DNA of 64,000 bases from Paucibacter sp. B2R-40 (GTDB lineage: Bacteria > Pseudomonadota > Gammaproteobacteria > Burkholderiales > Burkholderiaceae_C), in contig NZ_JAJIRP010000013.1 in the NCBI RefSeq assembly GCF_025717555.1, positions 107,056 through 171,055 on the forward strand. The letters run 5' to 3'. Position numbers and translations under genes: made by a program. The notes beneath the pieces are model-generated. The model saw only the letters and a list, made by a program, of their open reading frames with translations. It did no database searches and was not told the DNA's origin. Numbering within the stretch: position 1 is the first letter of the stretch; each line of letters opens with the position of its first letter. Of the stretch, positions 7,313 to 16,600 are shown one piece after another.

Positions 7313-10099
7313 ATGGATACGCGTTCGACCTGTCCCTATTGCGGCGTGGGCTGTGGGGTAATCATAGCGAGCGGGGCCGGGGCCATCACCGGCGTGCGGG
7401 GCGACCCCGATCATCCGGCCAATTTCGGCCGCCTGTGCAGCAAGGGCTCGACCTTGCATCTGACCGCCGCGCCGGTGGTGCTGCAAACCCGGCGCTTGCT
7501 GCAGCCGATGTTGCGGGTCGAGCGGACTGCGGCCTTGGAGGCCAGCAACTGGGACGCCGTCAACAAGCATGTGGCCGACAAACTGGCTGCCGTCATTGAA
7601 GAGCATGGACCCGACTCGGTCGGCTTCTACATCTCCGGCCAGTTGCTGACCGAGGACTATCACGCCTTCAACAAGCTCGCCCGCGCGCTGGTCGGCACCA
7701 ACAACATCGACAGCAACTCGCGCCTGTGCATGAGTTCGGCCGTGGTGGGCTACAAGCAAAGCTTGGGCGCCGACGCGCCGCCGGCCTGCTATGAAGATCT
7801 GGATCACGCGGACTGCGTGTTCATCAGTGGCGCCAACCCGGCCTGGGCGCATCCGATTCTGTTCCGTCGCTTGGAGGCTGCCAAAGCCTTGCGACCGGCG
7901 ATGAAGATCATCGTCGTCGACCCGCGCCGCACCGAGAGTGCCGAGTTTGCCGACCTGCATCTGCAGATCCTGCCCGGCACCGATGTGGCGCTATGTCTTG
8001 GCTTGCTGCATGCCTGCATCTGGGACGGGCTGCTGGATCAGCCCTTTATCGATGCGCACACGGCCGGCTTTGCCGAGCTCAAGGCGCTGGCACGTGACAC
8101 GACGCCGGCTCAAGCCGCGCGCATCTGTGGCATCCAGGAAGTGGACCTGCTGCAAGCCGCACGCTGGTTTGCCCAGTCGCCAGCCACCTTGTCGCTTTAC
8201 TGCCAAGGCCTCAACCAAAGCACCAGCGGCACGGCCAAGAACACCGCCTTGATCAATCTGCATCTGGCCACCGGCCAGATCGGTCGGCCCGGCGCCGGGC
8301 CGTTCTCGCTAACGGGCCAACCCAATGCCATGGGTGGGCGCGAGGTCGGTGGCATGGCGACGCTTTTGCCAGGCCACCGCGACCCCAATGACGCCGCACA
8401 TCGCGTCGAAATCGCTGCTTTGTGGGGTGTGGATGATCTGCCCAGCACGCCGGGCAAGACGGCGGTCGAGCTGTTCGAGGCGGCGGCGCGCGGGGAAATC
8501 AAGGCCTTGTGGATAGCCTGCACCAACCCGGCGCAGTCGCTGCCCGACCAGGCGCTGGTGCGGCGCGCGCTTGAGCGCTGCGAGCTGGTGATATTGCAGG
8601 AATGCTTTTCCGGCACGGCGACAGCTGCCTATGCCGATGTGATTTTGCCGGCCGCCACCTGGGGCGAGAAGGACGGCTGCGTCACCAATAGCGAGCGCCG
8701 CATCAGCCGCGTGCGCGCCGCGATTGCCCCGCCGGGCGGGGCTAAACAAGACTGGCAAATCGTGCGCGATGTGGCGCGTTTGCTGGAAGCTGTGCTGCGG
8801 CCCGGTCGGTCCAAATTGTTTGAGTTCGAAAGCAGCGAGTCACTGTGGCTGGAGCACCGAGAGGCCACGCGTGGCCGCGACCTTGACATCACAGGCCTCA
8901 GCTATGCCTTGCTCGACCGCGACGGCCCGCAGCAATGGCCGTTCCCCGAAGGCGCCGCCAAAGGCCTCGCCCGGCTCTATGAAGATGGCCGCTTCGCTAC
9001 ACCCGATGGCCGCGCGCGCTTTGTGAGTAAGCCCTATCAAGCCTGCGCCGAGCAGGTGAATGCGCGCTTTCCCTTTGGCCTGACCACCAGTCGCCTGCGT
9101 GATCAATGGCATGGCATGAGCCGCAGCGGTGTGGTCAGCCGCTTGTTCGGCCATGAGGCAGCGCCGGTCTTGCGCATGAACCCGCAGGACATGCCGCGCC
9201 GAGGGCTCAAGGACGGCGACTTGGTGCGGGTGAGTTCACGGCGTGGCGAGATCACCTTGGCCCTGCTGGGTGACGCCGGCGTCGGCGCGGCGCAGGCCGA
9301 TCTGGCCATGCATTGGGGCGAGGAATTTGTCTCCGGTCGTGGCGCCGAGGGCCAGCCCTTGCTGGGCTTCAACGCCCTCACTCAGCCAGCGTTTTGCCCC
9401 GACTCCAAGCAGCCCGAATTGAAATTTGCGGCGGTGGATATCCATCGCTTGGATTTACCTTGGCGCCTGAGCGCGGCGGCTTGGGTGGCGCCGGCCGAGG
9501 CGGCTGCTTTGGGCTTGGCCTTGCGCGCCTTGATGTTCGAATTCGACTATGCCTGTTGCGTGCCGGTTCCGGCTCAAGCAGGTAAAGAGGGTTGGACGTT
9601 TGAGGCCGCGCATGCGACCGCGCCGGCGCCGGAGCTGATCGCCAGGATTGCTGCACTGCTGAAGCTGCAGGGCGTCAATCTGCTGCGTTATGCCGACGCA
9701 CAGCGCGGCCGCACTCGCCTGCTCTTGCTCGACGGCGTAGGCCACGAGGCTCGCTTGCAAGCGCTGTTACGGGTGGGCGAGGTGGGCGAGGGGGCTTGGA
9801 TTCAACAACTTTGGCGTGAAGCTGCCCTGGTGGCCCCGCATGGCCGCAGGCTTCTTGCGCCCGATGCTCGTGCGCCGCAAGACCTGGTCCCGCGCAGCCC
9901 GCAGGTCTGCAACTGCTTTGATGTCTCCGAGGCCAGCATTTGCGCCCAGTTGAAGGCCTGTGCCGGTACGCCCGCAGAGCGATTGCAAACCTTGCAAGCC
10001 CAGCTGCGCTGCGGCACTCAATGTGGTTCTTGCCTGCCGGCGCTGCGGCGTTTGGTCGATGGCTCCGCAGTTCAACTCATGGAAGAGGTGCCCCAATGA
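7313..10099 (+). CDS. nasA: assimilatory nitrate reductase, catalytic subunit
   Basis: 928 residues of the molybdopterin (bis-MGD) oxidoreductase family. The N-terminal 4Fe4S motif is CPYCGVGC plus a fourth Cys in GRLCSKG. The molybdopterin domains follow, with SRLCMSSAVVGYK and the C-terminal dinucleotide-binding part (GLTTSRLRDQWHGM). The last 60 residues form a BFD-like [2Fe-2S] domain (QVCNCFDVSEASI...CGTQCGSCLPAL), as in Klebsiella-type NasA. It reduces nitrate to nitrite in the cytoplasm. No separate NasB-type reductase is present, so its electron donor is unclear from this window. Its TGA overlaps the cobA ATG. Confidence 0.93.
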   Translation: MDTRSTCPYCGVGCGVIIASGAGAITGVRGDPDHPANFGRLCSKGSTLHLTAAPVVLQTRRLLQPMLRVERTAALEASNWDAVNKHVADKLAAVIEEHGPDSVGFYISGQLLTEDYHAFNKLARALVGTNNIDSNSRLCMSSAVVGYKQSLGADAPPACYEDLDHADCVFISGANPAWAHPILFRRLEAAKALRPAMKIIVVDPRRTESAEFADLHLQILPGTDVALCLGLLHACIWDGLLDQPFIDAHTAGFAELKALARDTTPAQAARICGIQEVDLLQAARWFAQSPATLSLYCQGLNQSTSGTAKNTALINLHLATGQIGRPGAGPFSLTGQPNAMGGREVGGMATLLPGHRDPNDAAHRVEIAALWGVDDLPSTPGKTAVELFEAAARGEIKALWIACTNPAQSLPDQALVRRALERCELVILQECFSGTATAAYADVILPAATWGEKDGCVTNSERRISRVRAAIAPPGGAKQDWQIVRDVARLLEAVLRPGRSKLFEFESSESLWLEHREATRGRDLDITGLSYALLDRDGPQQWPFPEGAAKGLARLYEDGRFATPDGRARFVSKPYQACAEQVNARFPFGLTTSRLRDQWHGMSRSGVVSRLFGHEAAPVLRMNPQDMPRRGLKDGDLVRVSSRRGEITLALLGDAGVGAAQADLAMHWGEEFVSGRGAEGQPLLGFNALTQPAFCPDSKQPELKFAAVDIHRLDLPWRLSAAAWVAPAEAAALGLALRALMFEFDYACCVPVPAQAGKEGWTFEAAHATAPAPELIARIAALLKLQGVNLLRYADAQRGRTRLLLLDGVGHEARLQALLRVGEVGEGAWIQQLWREAALVAPHGRRLLAPDARAPQDLVPRSPQVCNCFDVSEASICAQLKACAGTPAERLQTLQAQLRCGTQCGSCLPALRRLVDGSAVQLMEEVPQ

Positions 10100-10917
10100 A
10101 CAGCAGCAAACTCCAAACCGTCAGCCTGGTCGGCGCCGGTCCCGGTGACCCGGAGCTTTTGACCGTCAAGGCGCTCAAGCGCATCCAGGCCGCCGATGTG
10201 ATCCTCAGCGACGATCTGGTTGACCCGCGCGTGCTGGCTTTGGCCCATCCAGCGGCACGCATTTTGTATGTCGGCAAGCGCGGCGGCTGCGTCTCTACTG
10301 AGCAGCGCTTCATCCATGACTTGATGATTCGCGAGGCCAGCAGCGGGGCACGCGTCGTGCGTCTGAAGGGGGGGGATCCCTTCATGTTCGGGCGCGGGTC
10401 GGAAGAGGTTGACGCGCTGCGCGAGGCCGGCATCGAGGTCGAGGTGGTCAGCGGCCTGACCTCAGGCATCGCAGCACCCGCCAGCATCGGCATCCCGGTG
10501 ACCGACCGCCGCCACGCGCCCGGCGTCGCCTTCGTCACCGGCCACAGCCGCGACGGTGCGCGCGCCGGTGAGGGGCCCGACTGGGCGGCTCTGGCGCGCA
10601 GCAGGCTGACCCTGGTCATCTATATGGGTCTGAGTCAGGCCGAACAGATCGTGCAGGCACTGATTGAAGGTGGCTTGAGTGCCGACACGCCGGCCGCCGC
10701 GATCTCGGCCGCCCACACGGCGCAGCAGCGCCAACAGGTCTGCCATCTGGCCGAGTTGCCGGCGATGCTCTTGCGCGAGCAATTGCCCAGCCCGGCCATC
10801 CTGGTGGTGGGCCAGGTGGTGCGGCAGGCGCAGGCTTGGGATGATTTGCTGCAGAGCTTGGCGCAGCCGGTCCCGGGTTCGATGCCGCAGGTGCGAATGG
10901 TGGGTCGGCGTGCTTGA
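10096..10917 (+). CDS. cobA: uroporphyrinogen-III C-methyltransferase
   Basis: 273 residues of a SUMT-type SAM methylase: N-terminal VSLVGAGPGDPELLTVKALK, the VRLKGGDPFMFGRGSEE motif and the GIPVTDR motif. It makes precorrin-2, the precursor of the siroheme that NirB needs, which explains its place as the last gene of the nitrate operon. It lacks the CysG dehydrogenase/ferrochelatase part, so that step must be encoded elsewhere. Its start overlaps the nasA stop by 4 bases. Confidence 0.92.
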   Translation: MNSSKLQTVSLVGAGPGDPELLTVKALKRIQAADVILSDDLVDPRVLALAHPAARILYVGKRGGCVSTEQRFIHDLMIREASSGARVVRLKGGDPFMFGRGSEEVDALREAGIEVEVVSGLTSGIAAPASIGIPVTDRRHAPGVAFVTGHSRDGARAGEGPDWAALARSRLTLVIYMGLSQAEQIVQALIEGGLSADTPAAAISAAHTAQQRQQVCHLAELPAMLLREQLPSPAILVVGQVVRQAQAWDDLLQSLAQPVPGSMPQVRMVGRRA

Positions 10918-10953
10918 GTCCCTGAGCTAAGCGGCGGCAGCGCCGTTACAGTC

Positions 10954-10970
10954 AAGCTCCACGGGAGCTT
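10954..10970 (+). promoter_or_regulatory. hairpin covering the ribosome-binding site of the acetyltransferase gene
   Basis: AAGCTCC-ACG-GGAGCTT is a perfect 7-bp stem with a 3-base loop. The only Shine-Dalgarno match for the ATG at 10973 (GGAG, 10964-10967) lies inside its 3' arm, so folding would hide the ribosome site. There is no U-tract, so it is not a terminator. Confidence 0.5.
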
Positions 10971-10972
10971 AG

Positions 10973-11530
10973 ATGTCAAAAACAGAGAAAGAAAAAATGC
11001 TGGCCGGCGAACCTTACAGCGGCGCCGACCCGCAGCTGGTGGCCGAGCGCCTGCACGCCCGTGAGCTGTGCCGGGCTATCGCCGAGCTGCCGTCGCAGGC
11101 ACCTGAAGCTGAGCGTTCAGACTTGCTCAAGCAGCTGTTTGGCGCTGCCACCGACGCCTACATCACGCCGCCGTTCTTTTGCGACTATGGCCGCAATATC
11201 GAGCTGGGCAAGGGCGTCTACTTCAACTTCAACTGTGTGCTGCTCGACTGCGCCAAGATCAGCATCGGCGACCATGTGCTGTTCGGCCCAGCGGTGCAGA
11301 TTTACACCGCCAGCCATCCCATGGACGCGGCCGAACGCCGTAGTGGCCTGGAGTTCGCCAAACCCATCGCGATTGGCAACGATGTCTGGTTGGGCGGCGG
11401 TGTTGTCGTCTGCCCCGGCGTCACCATAGGCGCCGGCACGGTGATTGGTGCCGGTAGCGTTGTCCTGCGCGACATCCCTGCCGGTGTCTTGGCGGCAGGC
11501 AATCCCTGCCGGGTGATTCGCGAGCTTTAG
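10973..11530 (+). CDS. maltose/galactoside-type sugar O-acetyltransferase
   Basis: 185 residues of a left-handed beta-helix acetyltransferase close to Maa, LacA and NodL. The N-terminal MAC-type region is KEKMLAGEPYSGADPQL. The hexapeptide repeats end in IAIGNDVWLGGGVVVCPGVTIG and VLRDIPAGVLAAGNPCRVIREL. The catalytic His lies in YTASHPMDAAERR. It would transfer acetyl from acetyl-CoA to a sugar hydroxyl; the natural substrate cannot be told from sequence. It stands apart from the nitrate operon, and its ribosome site is inside a hairpin. Confidence 0.85.
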   Translation: MSKTEKEKMLAGEPYSGADPQLVAERLHARELCRAIAELPSQAPEAERSDLLKQLFGAATDAYITPPFFCDYGRNIELGKGVYFNFNCVLLDCAKISIGDHVLFGPAVQIYTASHPMDAAERRSGLEFAKPIAIGNDVWLGGGVVVCPGVTIGAGTVIGAGSVVLRDIPAGVLAAGNPCRVIREL

Positions 11531-11591
11531 CCTGCGCTGGTCTTGAACTGTTAGGCTGGCGGCCCTTGCCCGCTTTTAATTGCCCACACTC

Positions 11592-12371
11592 ATGAGCTTT
11601 TTGGCCATCGACATCGGTAACACCCGCCTCAAATGGGCGCTCTATGCCTCACCGCAACCGGGCGCTGTGCTGCTCGCTCATGGTGCGGTGTTTCTGGAGA
11701 CGATAGAGACCTTGGCCGACAGCGACTGGCGTGGACTGCCGGCGCCGCACAGTGTGCTGGGCTGCAATGTGGCCGGCGACGCGGTACGTCGTCGGGTGGA
11801 GGAACAACTTGAGTTGTGGGATCAAGAGCCGCGCTGGGTGGTGGCAAGCAGCCATGCGGGCGGCGTCAGCAATGGCTATGACCACCCCGGCCGGCTCGGC
11901 GTCGACAGATTCGTGGCGCTGATCGGGGCGCGTTCCCATATGTTGCAGCGCGCGGTTGCGCCGGCGGCCCCAAGTGCGGCGCTGGTGGTGATGATTGGCA
12001 CCGCAGTCACGGTGGACGCCCTGGACGCCGAAGGGCGTTTCTTGGGCGGCATGATCATGCCCGGCCACGGCATCATGTTGCGCGCGCTGGAGGGCGGCAC
12101 CGCCGGCCTGCGCGTGCCCACCGGCGAGGTGCGCGACTTCCCGACTAACACCTCGGATGCGCTGACCAGTGGCGGCACCTTCGCCATCACCGGTGCGATC
12201 GAGCGCATGCACAGGCATCTGGCGAAGAAGGTCGGCAGCTCGCCGCTCACACTGATGACCGGCGGCGCCGCCTGGAAGGTCGCGCCGACGCTGGAGCTGG
12301 ATCATGAACTGGTCGACTCGTTGATCTTCGACGGCATGTTGTCGCTGCAGTCGCATCGATTGGCGCTGTAG
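11592..12371 (+). CDS. coaX: type III pantothenate kinase
   Basis: 259 residues of the CoaX family of the ASKHA superfamily: N-terminal phosphate loop [16 protein letters not shown], the [11 protein letters not shown] motif, [13 protein letters not shown] and the conserved [15 protein letters not shown]. It phosphorylates pantothenate, the first step to CoA, in the cytoplasm. The ATG at 11592 gives the standard N-terminus. In many beta-proteobacteria coaX follows birA; here the upstream neighbour is the acetyltransferase instead. A GCGCGC-TTGGT-GCGCGC hairpin lies after the stop. Confidence 0.92.
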   Translation: MSFLAIDIGNTRLKWALYASPQPGAVLLAHGAVFLETIETLADSDWRGLPAPHSVLGCNVAGDAVRRRVEEQLELWDQEPRWVVASSHAGGVSNGYDHPGRLGVDRFVALIGARSHMLQRAVAPAAPSAALVVMIGTAVTVDALDAEGRFLGGMIMPGHGIMLRALEGGTAGLRVPTGEVRDFPTNTSDALTSGGTFAITGAIERMHRHLAKKVGSSPLTLMTGGAAWKVAPTLELDHELVDSLIFDGMLSLQSHRLAL

Positions 12372-12403
12372 GCGCGCTTGGTGCGCGCTCAGTTCAGCTC
12401 AGC

Positions 12404-13495
12404 TCAGCTCGGACGCACCCGCATCGCCAACTCTTGGACAGAGCGCACTTGCAAGATTTTGTATAGCTTGCGCGTGTGATCGGCCACGGTGCTCGGGGCG
12501 ACCCCGAGTTGCAGTGCGACCTCTGCGTGGGATTTGCCTTGCAGCAATAGTCGGCATACCGAGGTTTGCCCGGGCGATAAATCCAGCGCCAGTAATTTGC
12601 GCTCCTGCGCCAGGGCCATGGGCTCGAAGCGGCGCAATTGAATCTGTATCAAGGCTTCGGAGGTTTGGACTTCGGCAGCATAGGGCTTCAGTCGCTGGGC
12701 CGTGAACTCAAACAGCCCCCAATGGTTTTGATGCCTGCAGCTGGCCTTGTCGGCCCGGCTCAAGGCTTCTTGCAGCCCATCCAGCGCCGGATGTTGGCTT
12801 GGCCGCTGTAGCGTCGCCATGCTGACGGGGCCAAGTCCAGCCTTTGCCAACAGTAAGAGCCGCACAGCGCCTTCGCTTGCATGCAGGATGGTTCCGCCAG
12901 CATCGGTCAGCAGTGTTTCCGCTGGGTCGGCGCTGAGGGTCCACAGGGCTTGGGCGGTCGCAGTCGGCGCATAGGCGTCTCGACTCAAGGCGCGGTTCAG
13001 ATAGGGGAGAACCTGCGCCAACAGCACCTCCTCGGCCGGCTTGAAGCAGCGCTCGCCTGGCCCCCGGTAGAGCACCAGTGAGCCAAGCGCGCGGCCATTG
13101 GCGGCGCGCACGATCGCCTCGGCCCGGAACCGAAAGCCCTGCGGGCGCCAGATATCCCAGTACAGGGCCGAGTTGAAGAAGGCACGGGTATTGAGCTGAG
13201 CCGCGCTATGGATGCAGGCGTTACCGGCGACGGCGTGCGCGAATGGCAGCATCACCTCGGCTTCCCGACGGTTGTGAAACTCCTCGAAGTAATGCTTGGC
13301 GATGGCCTCGTCCACCGGCCCTTCGATGTAGTACTGGCTCAGTCGGCCCTGTTCATCGCAGCAGTCAAACAGATTGCGCGCGGAAGGAATCAACGCGTGC
13401 AGATGCTCTAGAACTGCAGGAATCAACAAACCGGCCGGCAAGTCCAGCGCGCATAAATCCCGCAGCTTGCTGAGCTGACGGCTTTGCTTGTTCAT
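12404..13495 (-). CDS. LuxR-family transcriptional regulator
   Basis: About 363 residues from ATG 13495 (MNKQSRQLSKLRDLCALDLP), or 387 from GTG 13567. The C-terminus is a GerE/LuxR helix-turn-helix (LDLSPGQTSVCRLLLQGKSHAEVALQLGVAPSTVADHTRKLYKIL). The upstream 290 residues look like a GAF/PAS-type sensory region without a receiver Asp, so the signal is probably a ligand rather than phosphorylation. It is divergent from the large PEP-CTERM gene, with a 16-bp palindrome between them, and may regulate it. Confidence 0.8.
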   Translation of the reverse strand: MNKQSRQLSKLRDLCALDLPAGLLIPAVLEHLHALIPSARNLFDCCDEQGRLSQYYIEGPVDEAIAKHYFEEFHNRREAEVMLPFAHAVAGNACIHSAAQLNTRAFFNSALYWDIWRPQGFRFRAEAIVRAANGRALGSLVLYRGPGERCFKPAEEVLLAQVLPYLNRALSRDAYAPTATAQALWTLSADPAETLLTDAGGTILHASEGAVRLLLLAKAGLGPVSMATLQRPSQHPALDGLQEALSRADKASCRHQNHWGLFEFTAQRLKPYAAEVQTSEALIQIQLRRFEPMALAQERKLLALDLSPGQTSVCRLLLQGKSHAEVALQLGVAPSTVADHTRKLYKILQVRSVQELAMRVRPS

Positions 13496-13599
13496 GGCGG
13501 CAAAGCCTAACACCGAGATGCGGCGGTAGTCCAGGCCAAATGGCTCGAACAAAAAGCCAATATTCACCCCCTGGGCAGAGGGTAGATGACGCCTTCGGC

Positions 13600-13615
13600 C
13601 CCCTAGCGCTAGGGG
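13600..13615. promoter_or_regulatory. perfect 16-bp palindrome in the LuxR / PEP-CTERM intergenic region
   Basis: CCCCTAGCGCTAGGGG is fully self-complementary. It lies 85 bases upstream of the PEP-CTERM start and about 105 upstream of the LuxR ATG (33 from the alternative GTG). Placement and symmetry suit a dimeric regulator's operator, with the neighbouring LuxR protein the obvious candidate. Confidence 0.5.
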
Positions 13616-13699
13616 AGTCAGTGCCCCAACTCGCCTTGAAAGCGTGAAGATCGGCGCCGCTGGGCAAGGGCAATTGCCGCAAATCAGGGAGTCAAAATC

Positions 13700-16600
13700 A
13701 TGTCGATTTCGTCATCAGTGAGTGTTCTTTCATCTTCTTGTTCTGTTCGTTTGAGGATGGTGCGTCCACCGCGCCTGAATCGTTTGGCGCGGGGGCTGAT
13801 GCTGGCTTTGGTGGCCCTGCCGGCGGCGCAAGCTGCGGTGACGGTGACGGGCACTTACTGGCTGGACCCCTGGGATCCAGCCTCCTTGAATGGGCCGGAT
13901 TTACTCATGCCGGGCAGCCGCTTGTTTCTAGGCTCCAACAGTAGCGCCACATTTGAGGCTCTGGCTGGCGCTAAGGTGGAGTTGGCCCAACTTTCCTTGG
14001 GGCAATCCGGGTTTACGGCCCTTGCTGTCCTGGATGGCGTTGGCACGCGGATGAGCTTGCACAGCAATGGATATGGCAACCGCTTGGATGTCGGCAATGC
14101 CGGGGTGGGGCGATTGACTGTTTCGGGCGGCGCGCTTTTGGATGGCCGCGCCGATGCAACCGCTTGTTTGGTTGGCCCCCAGTATTGCGGCAACTTTGTC
14201 GGCAATGGGGCTGGTTCGGATGGTCAATTCATCATCACCGGCGCCGGCAGTGAGGCGCGCCTGCTCCACGCGTTCGTGGTCGGTGGTATCAATGTGAACG
14301 GCAGTTTTGGCACTGCGGGTGCCACCACCCATGGCCGCGTCGATGTGCTGGACGGCGGTACGTTACGCACCGATCAGTTGGTGGCGGGGGTGTCCAACCT
14401 TGGTCCCAATAGCAATGGCCTGGAGCTTAGCGAAGCCTTGATCAATCTGCACGGTGCTGGTTCCTTCTGGGAGATCAGTGGTGGTGCATTGCCCAACGCA
14501 AGGGCTGATCTGATTCTTGCTGACGGGCGGCGAGCAACCACGACAGCCAATGTCGGCGACGGAGCCTTGTGGCGTGTGCAACCGATTGCTGGCTCGTATG
14601 CAACGATGCTGGTCGGCCAAAACGGCGGCAACGGCACGCTCAATGTGTCGGCTTCGCGCATCGAGATATTGGCACCTGTGCAGTCCTTTTTCGGCGTGGG
14701 CCGCGATGGCGGAACGGGGAGCGCTCGCTTCGATGCCGGTTCGGTGCTGCAAATGACGGCCGGGCGCTCGGACATTCAAATCGGCCAAGGCAACGGAAAT
14801 GGCAGCCTGCTGCTGGACAACAGCCGAATCGAGATGGGACTCAACGACACGCATATGGGTGTGGGCATTGAAGGTGGCACCGGGCTGCTGAGTCTGAACC
14901 ACGGCGCCGAGGCTGGTGTTGGCTATGCGGTGTTTGGCCGCGCTGGTGGCACGGGTAGTTTGCAGATTGAATCGGGTGCCCGTTTCATGAGTGGCAGCAA
15001 TGTGGACATCGGCCACGGCGGCATCGGCCAAGTGTTGATCAATTCGGCCGGGGTGTTGGAAGCGGCGTCCCTGAATATGGGTGGCTGGGGCAATGGCCAG
15101 GGAACAGCCGTCCTGGACGGCGCAGGTAGTCTCATCGCCTTGAGTCGCATTGACGGTCACCGCCTATCGCTGGGGGATTGGGGCAAGGGCAGTCTGGTCG
15201 TATCCGGCGGAGCCTTGCTGGACGCAGCGGGCAAGGCCGCAGACTGCGTGAACAAATGGTGCGGGGCGATGGTCGGCCATGCCGCCGGCAGCCAAGGCTG
15301 GCTGACCATCACCGGCGCGGGCAGCGAGGCGCGCTTCCTCAGCGGCTTCTCGGTCGGGGGAACCCAGGTGGCGACGGCGGCCATCGAAGGCTGGACCATT
15401 GGTACGGCGGGCGGTACAGGCCGTGGGCGGGTCGAAGTGCTGGATGGTGGCCTGCTTCGCACAAAAGAGGTTTCAACCGGCGTCTGGAATTCAGCGTCAG
15501 CCAACGGGCAAGAACGCAGCTTCGCTGAAGGCCTGGTGGCCGGGGCGGGCTCGCGCTGGTTGATCCAGGGCAGCGAATCGGAAGGCCATGATGCGCGGCT
15601 GATGCTGGCCAGTTCTGCCAACAGCTATGCCGATTGGAAGGTGCAGGGCGGCGGCGAGTTGTTGGTCATTGCTCCGACGGGGCGCAATGCCAATGTGGAC
15701 CTCGGCAACGGTGGCCAAGCAACGCTGGCGGTGTATGGGGCAGGCTCGCGTCTGTTTGTCAGCGGCGTCGATGCGCGCCTGGTGGCGGGCATACGGGGCG
15801 GTAGGGGTGATATTGTTGTCGCGGACAGCGGGGCTCTGGAGTTGCTTGGCAGCGCTCACAGCTACCTGAATCTGGGGGAATCGGGCGGCGAAGGGGAGTT
15901 GAAGGTCTTGTCCGGCGGGCGTGTCAGTGGCGCGCGAGACGTCAATGTTGGCGACTGGCGTGGCAACGGTCAGGGCACTGTATTGATTGATGGCGCCGGT
16001 AGCCGGCTCGATACTTTGCGCAGTGGCGGCGTCACCGGTCTGCTGACTGTTAATCAGGGCAAAGTAAGTCTGTTGGCAGGAGGCCAAGCGTCTGCCTTCG
16101 CCCTGCAGGTCGCTCCTAACGAGTTGCTTGGCCACGCAGAGGCGGTGATCGATGGCAAGGATTCAGCGTTCAGCTTGCATTCGCTTGATTGGCACCGGCT
16201 CAGCGTTGAAAAGGGCTCGGTCATCGTCAGCGGCGGTGGCTTGTTGGACGGAGCGGCCGACGCTGCGGCTTGCACTGGGCATTGGTGCGGGGCCTTCCTT
16301 GCCAACAATGCCGGAGGCGACGCCAGTCTGACCGTTGCCGGCGCAGGTTCGCGGGCGAGCTTTCTGTCGACCTTGATTGCAGGCGGTTCTTACGTCACAG
16401 CACCGCCCGCCACGCCCTATACGAGCGGCCAGCCCGGTGCTGCCAGCCGGGTGCGAATCAATGTCTTGGACGGTGGTCGGCTGGATACCGAAGCAGTCAG
16501 GTTGGGCCATGGGCCGCAAGGCTCCGCGGCCAACGGTGCCGAGAGCGTGCAGGTCGACGTGAAGCTGAGTGGTGCGGGTTCTTTGTGGCGTGTAGCCCCC

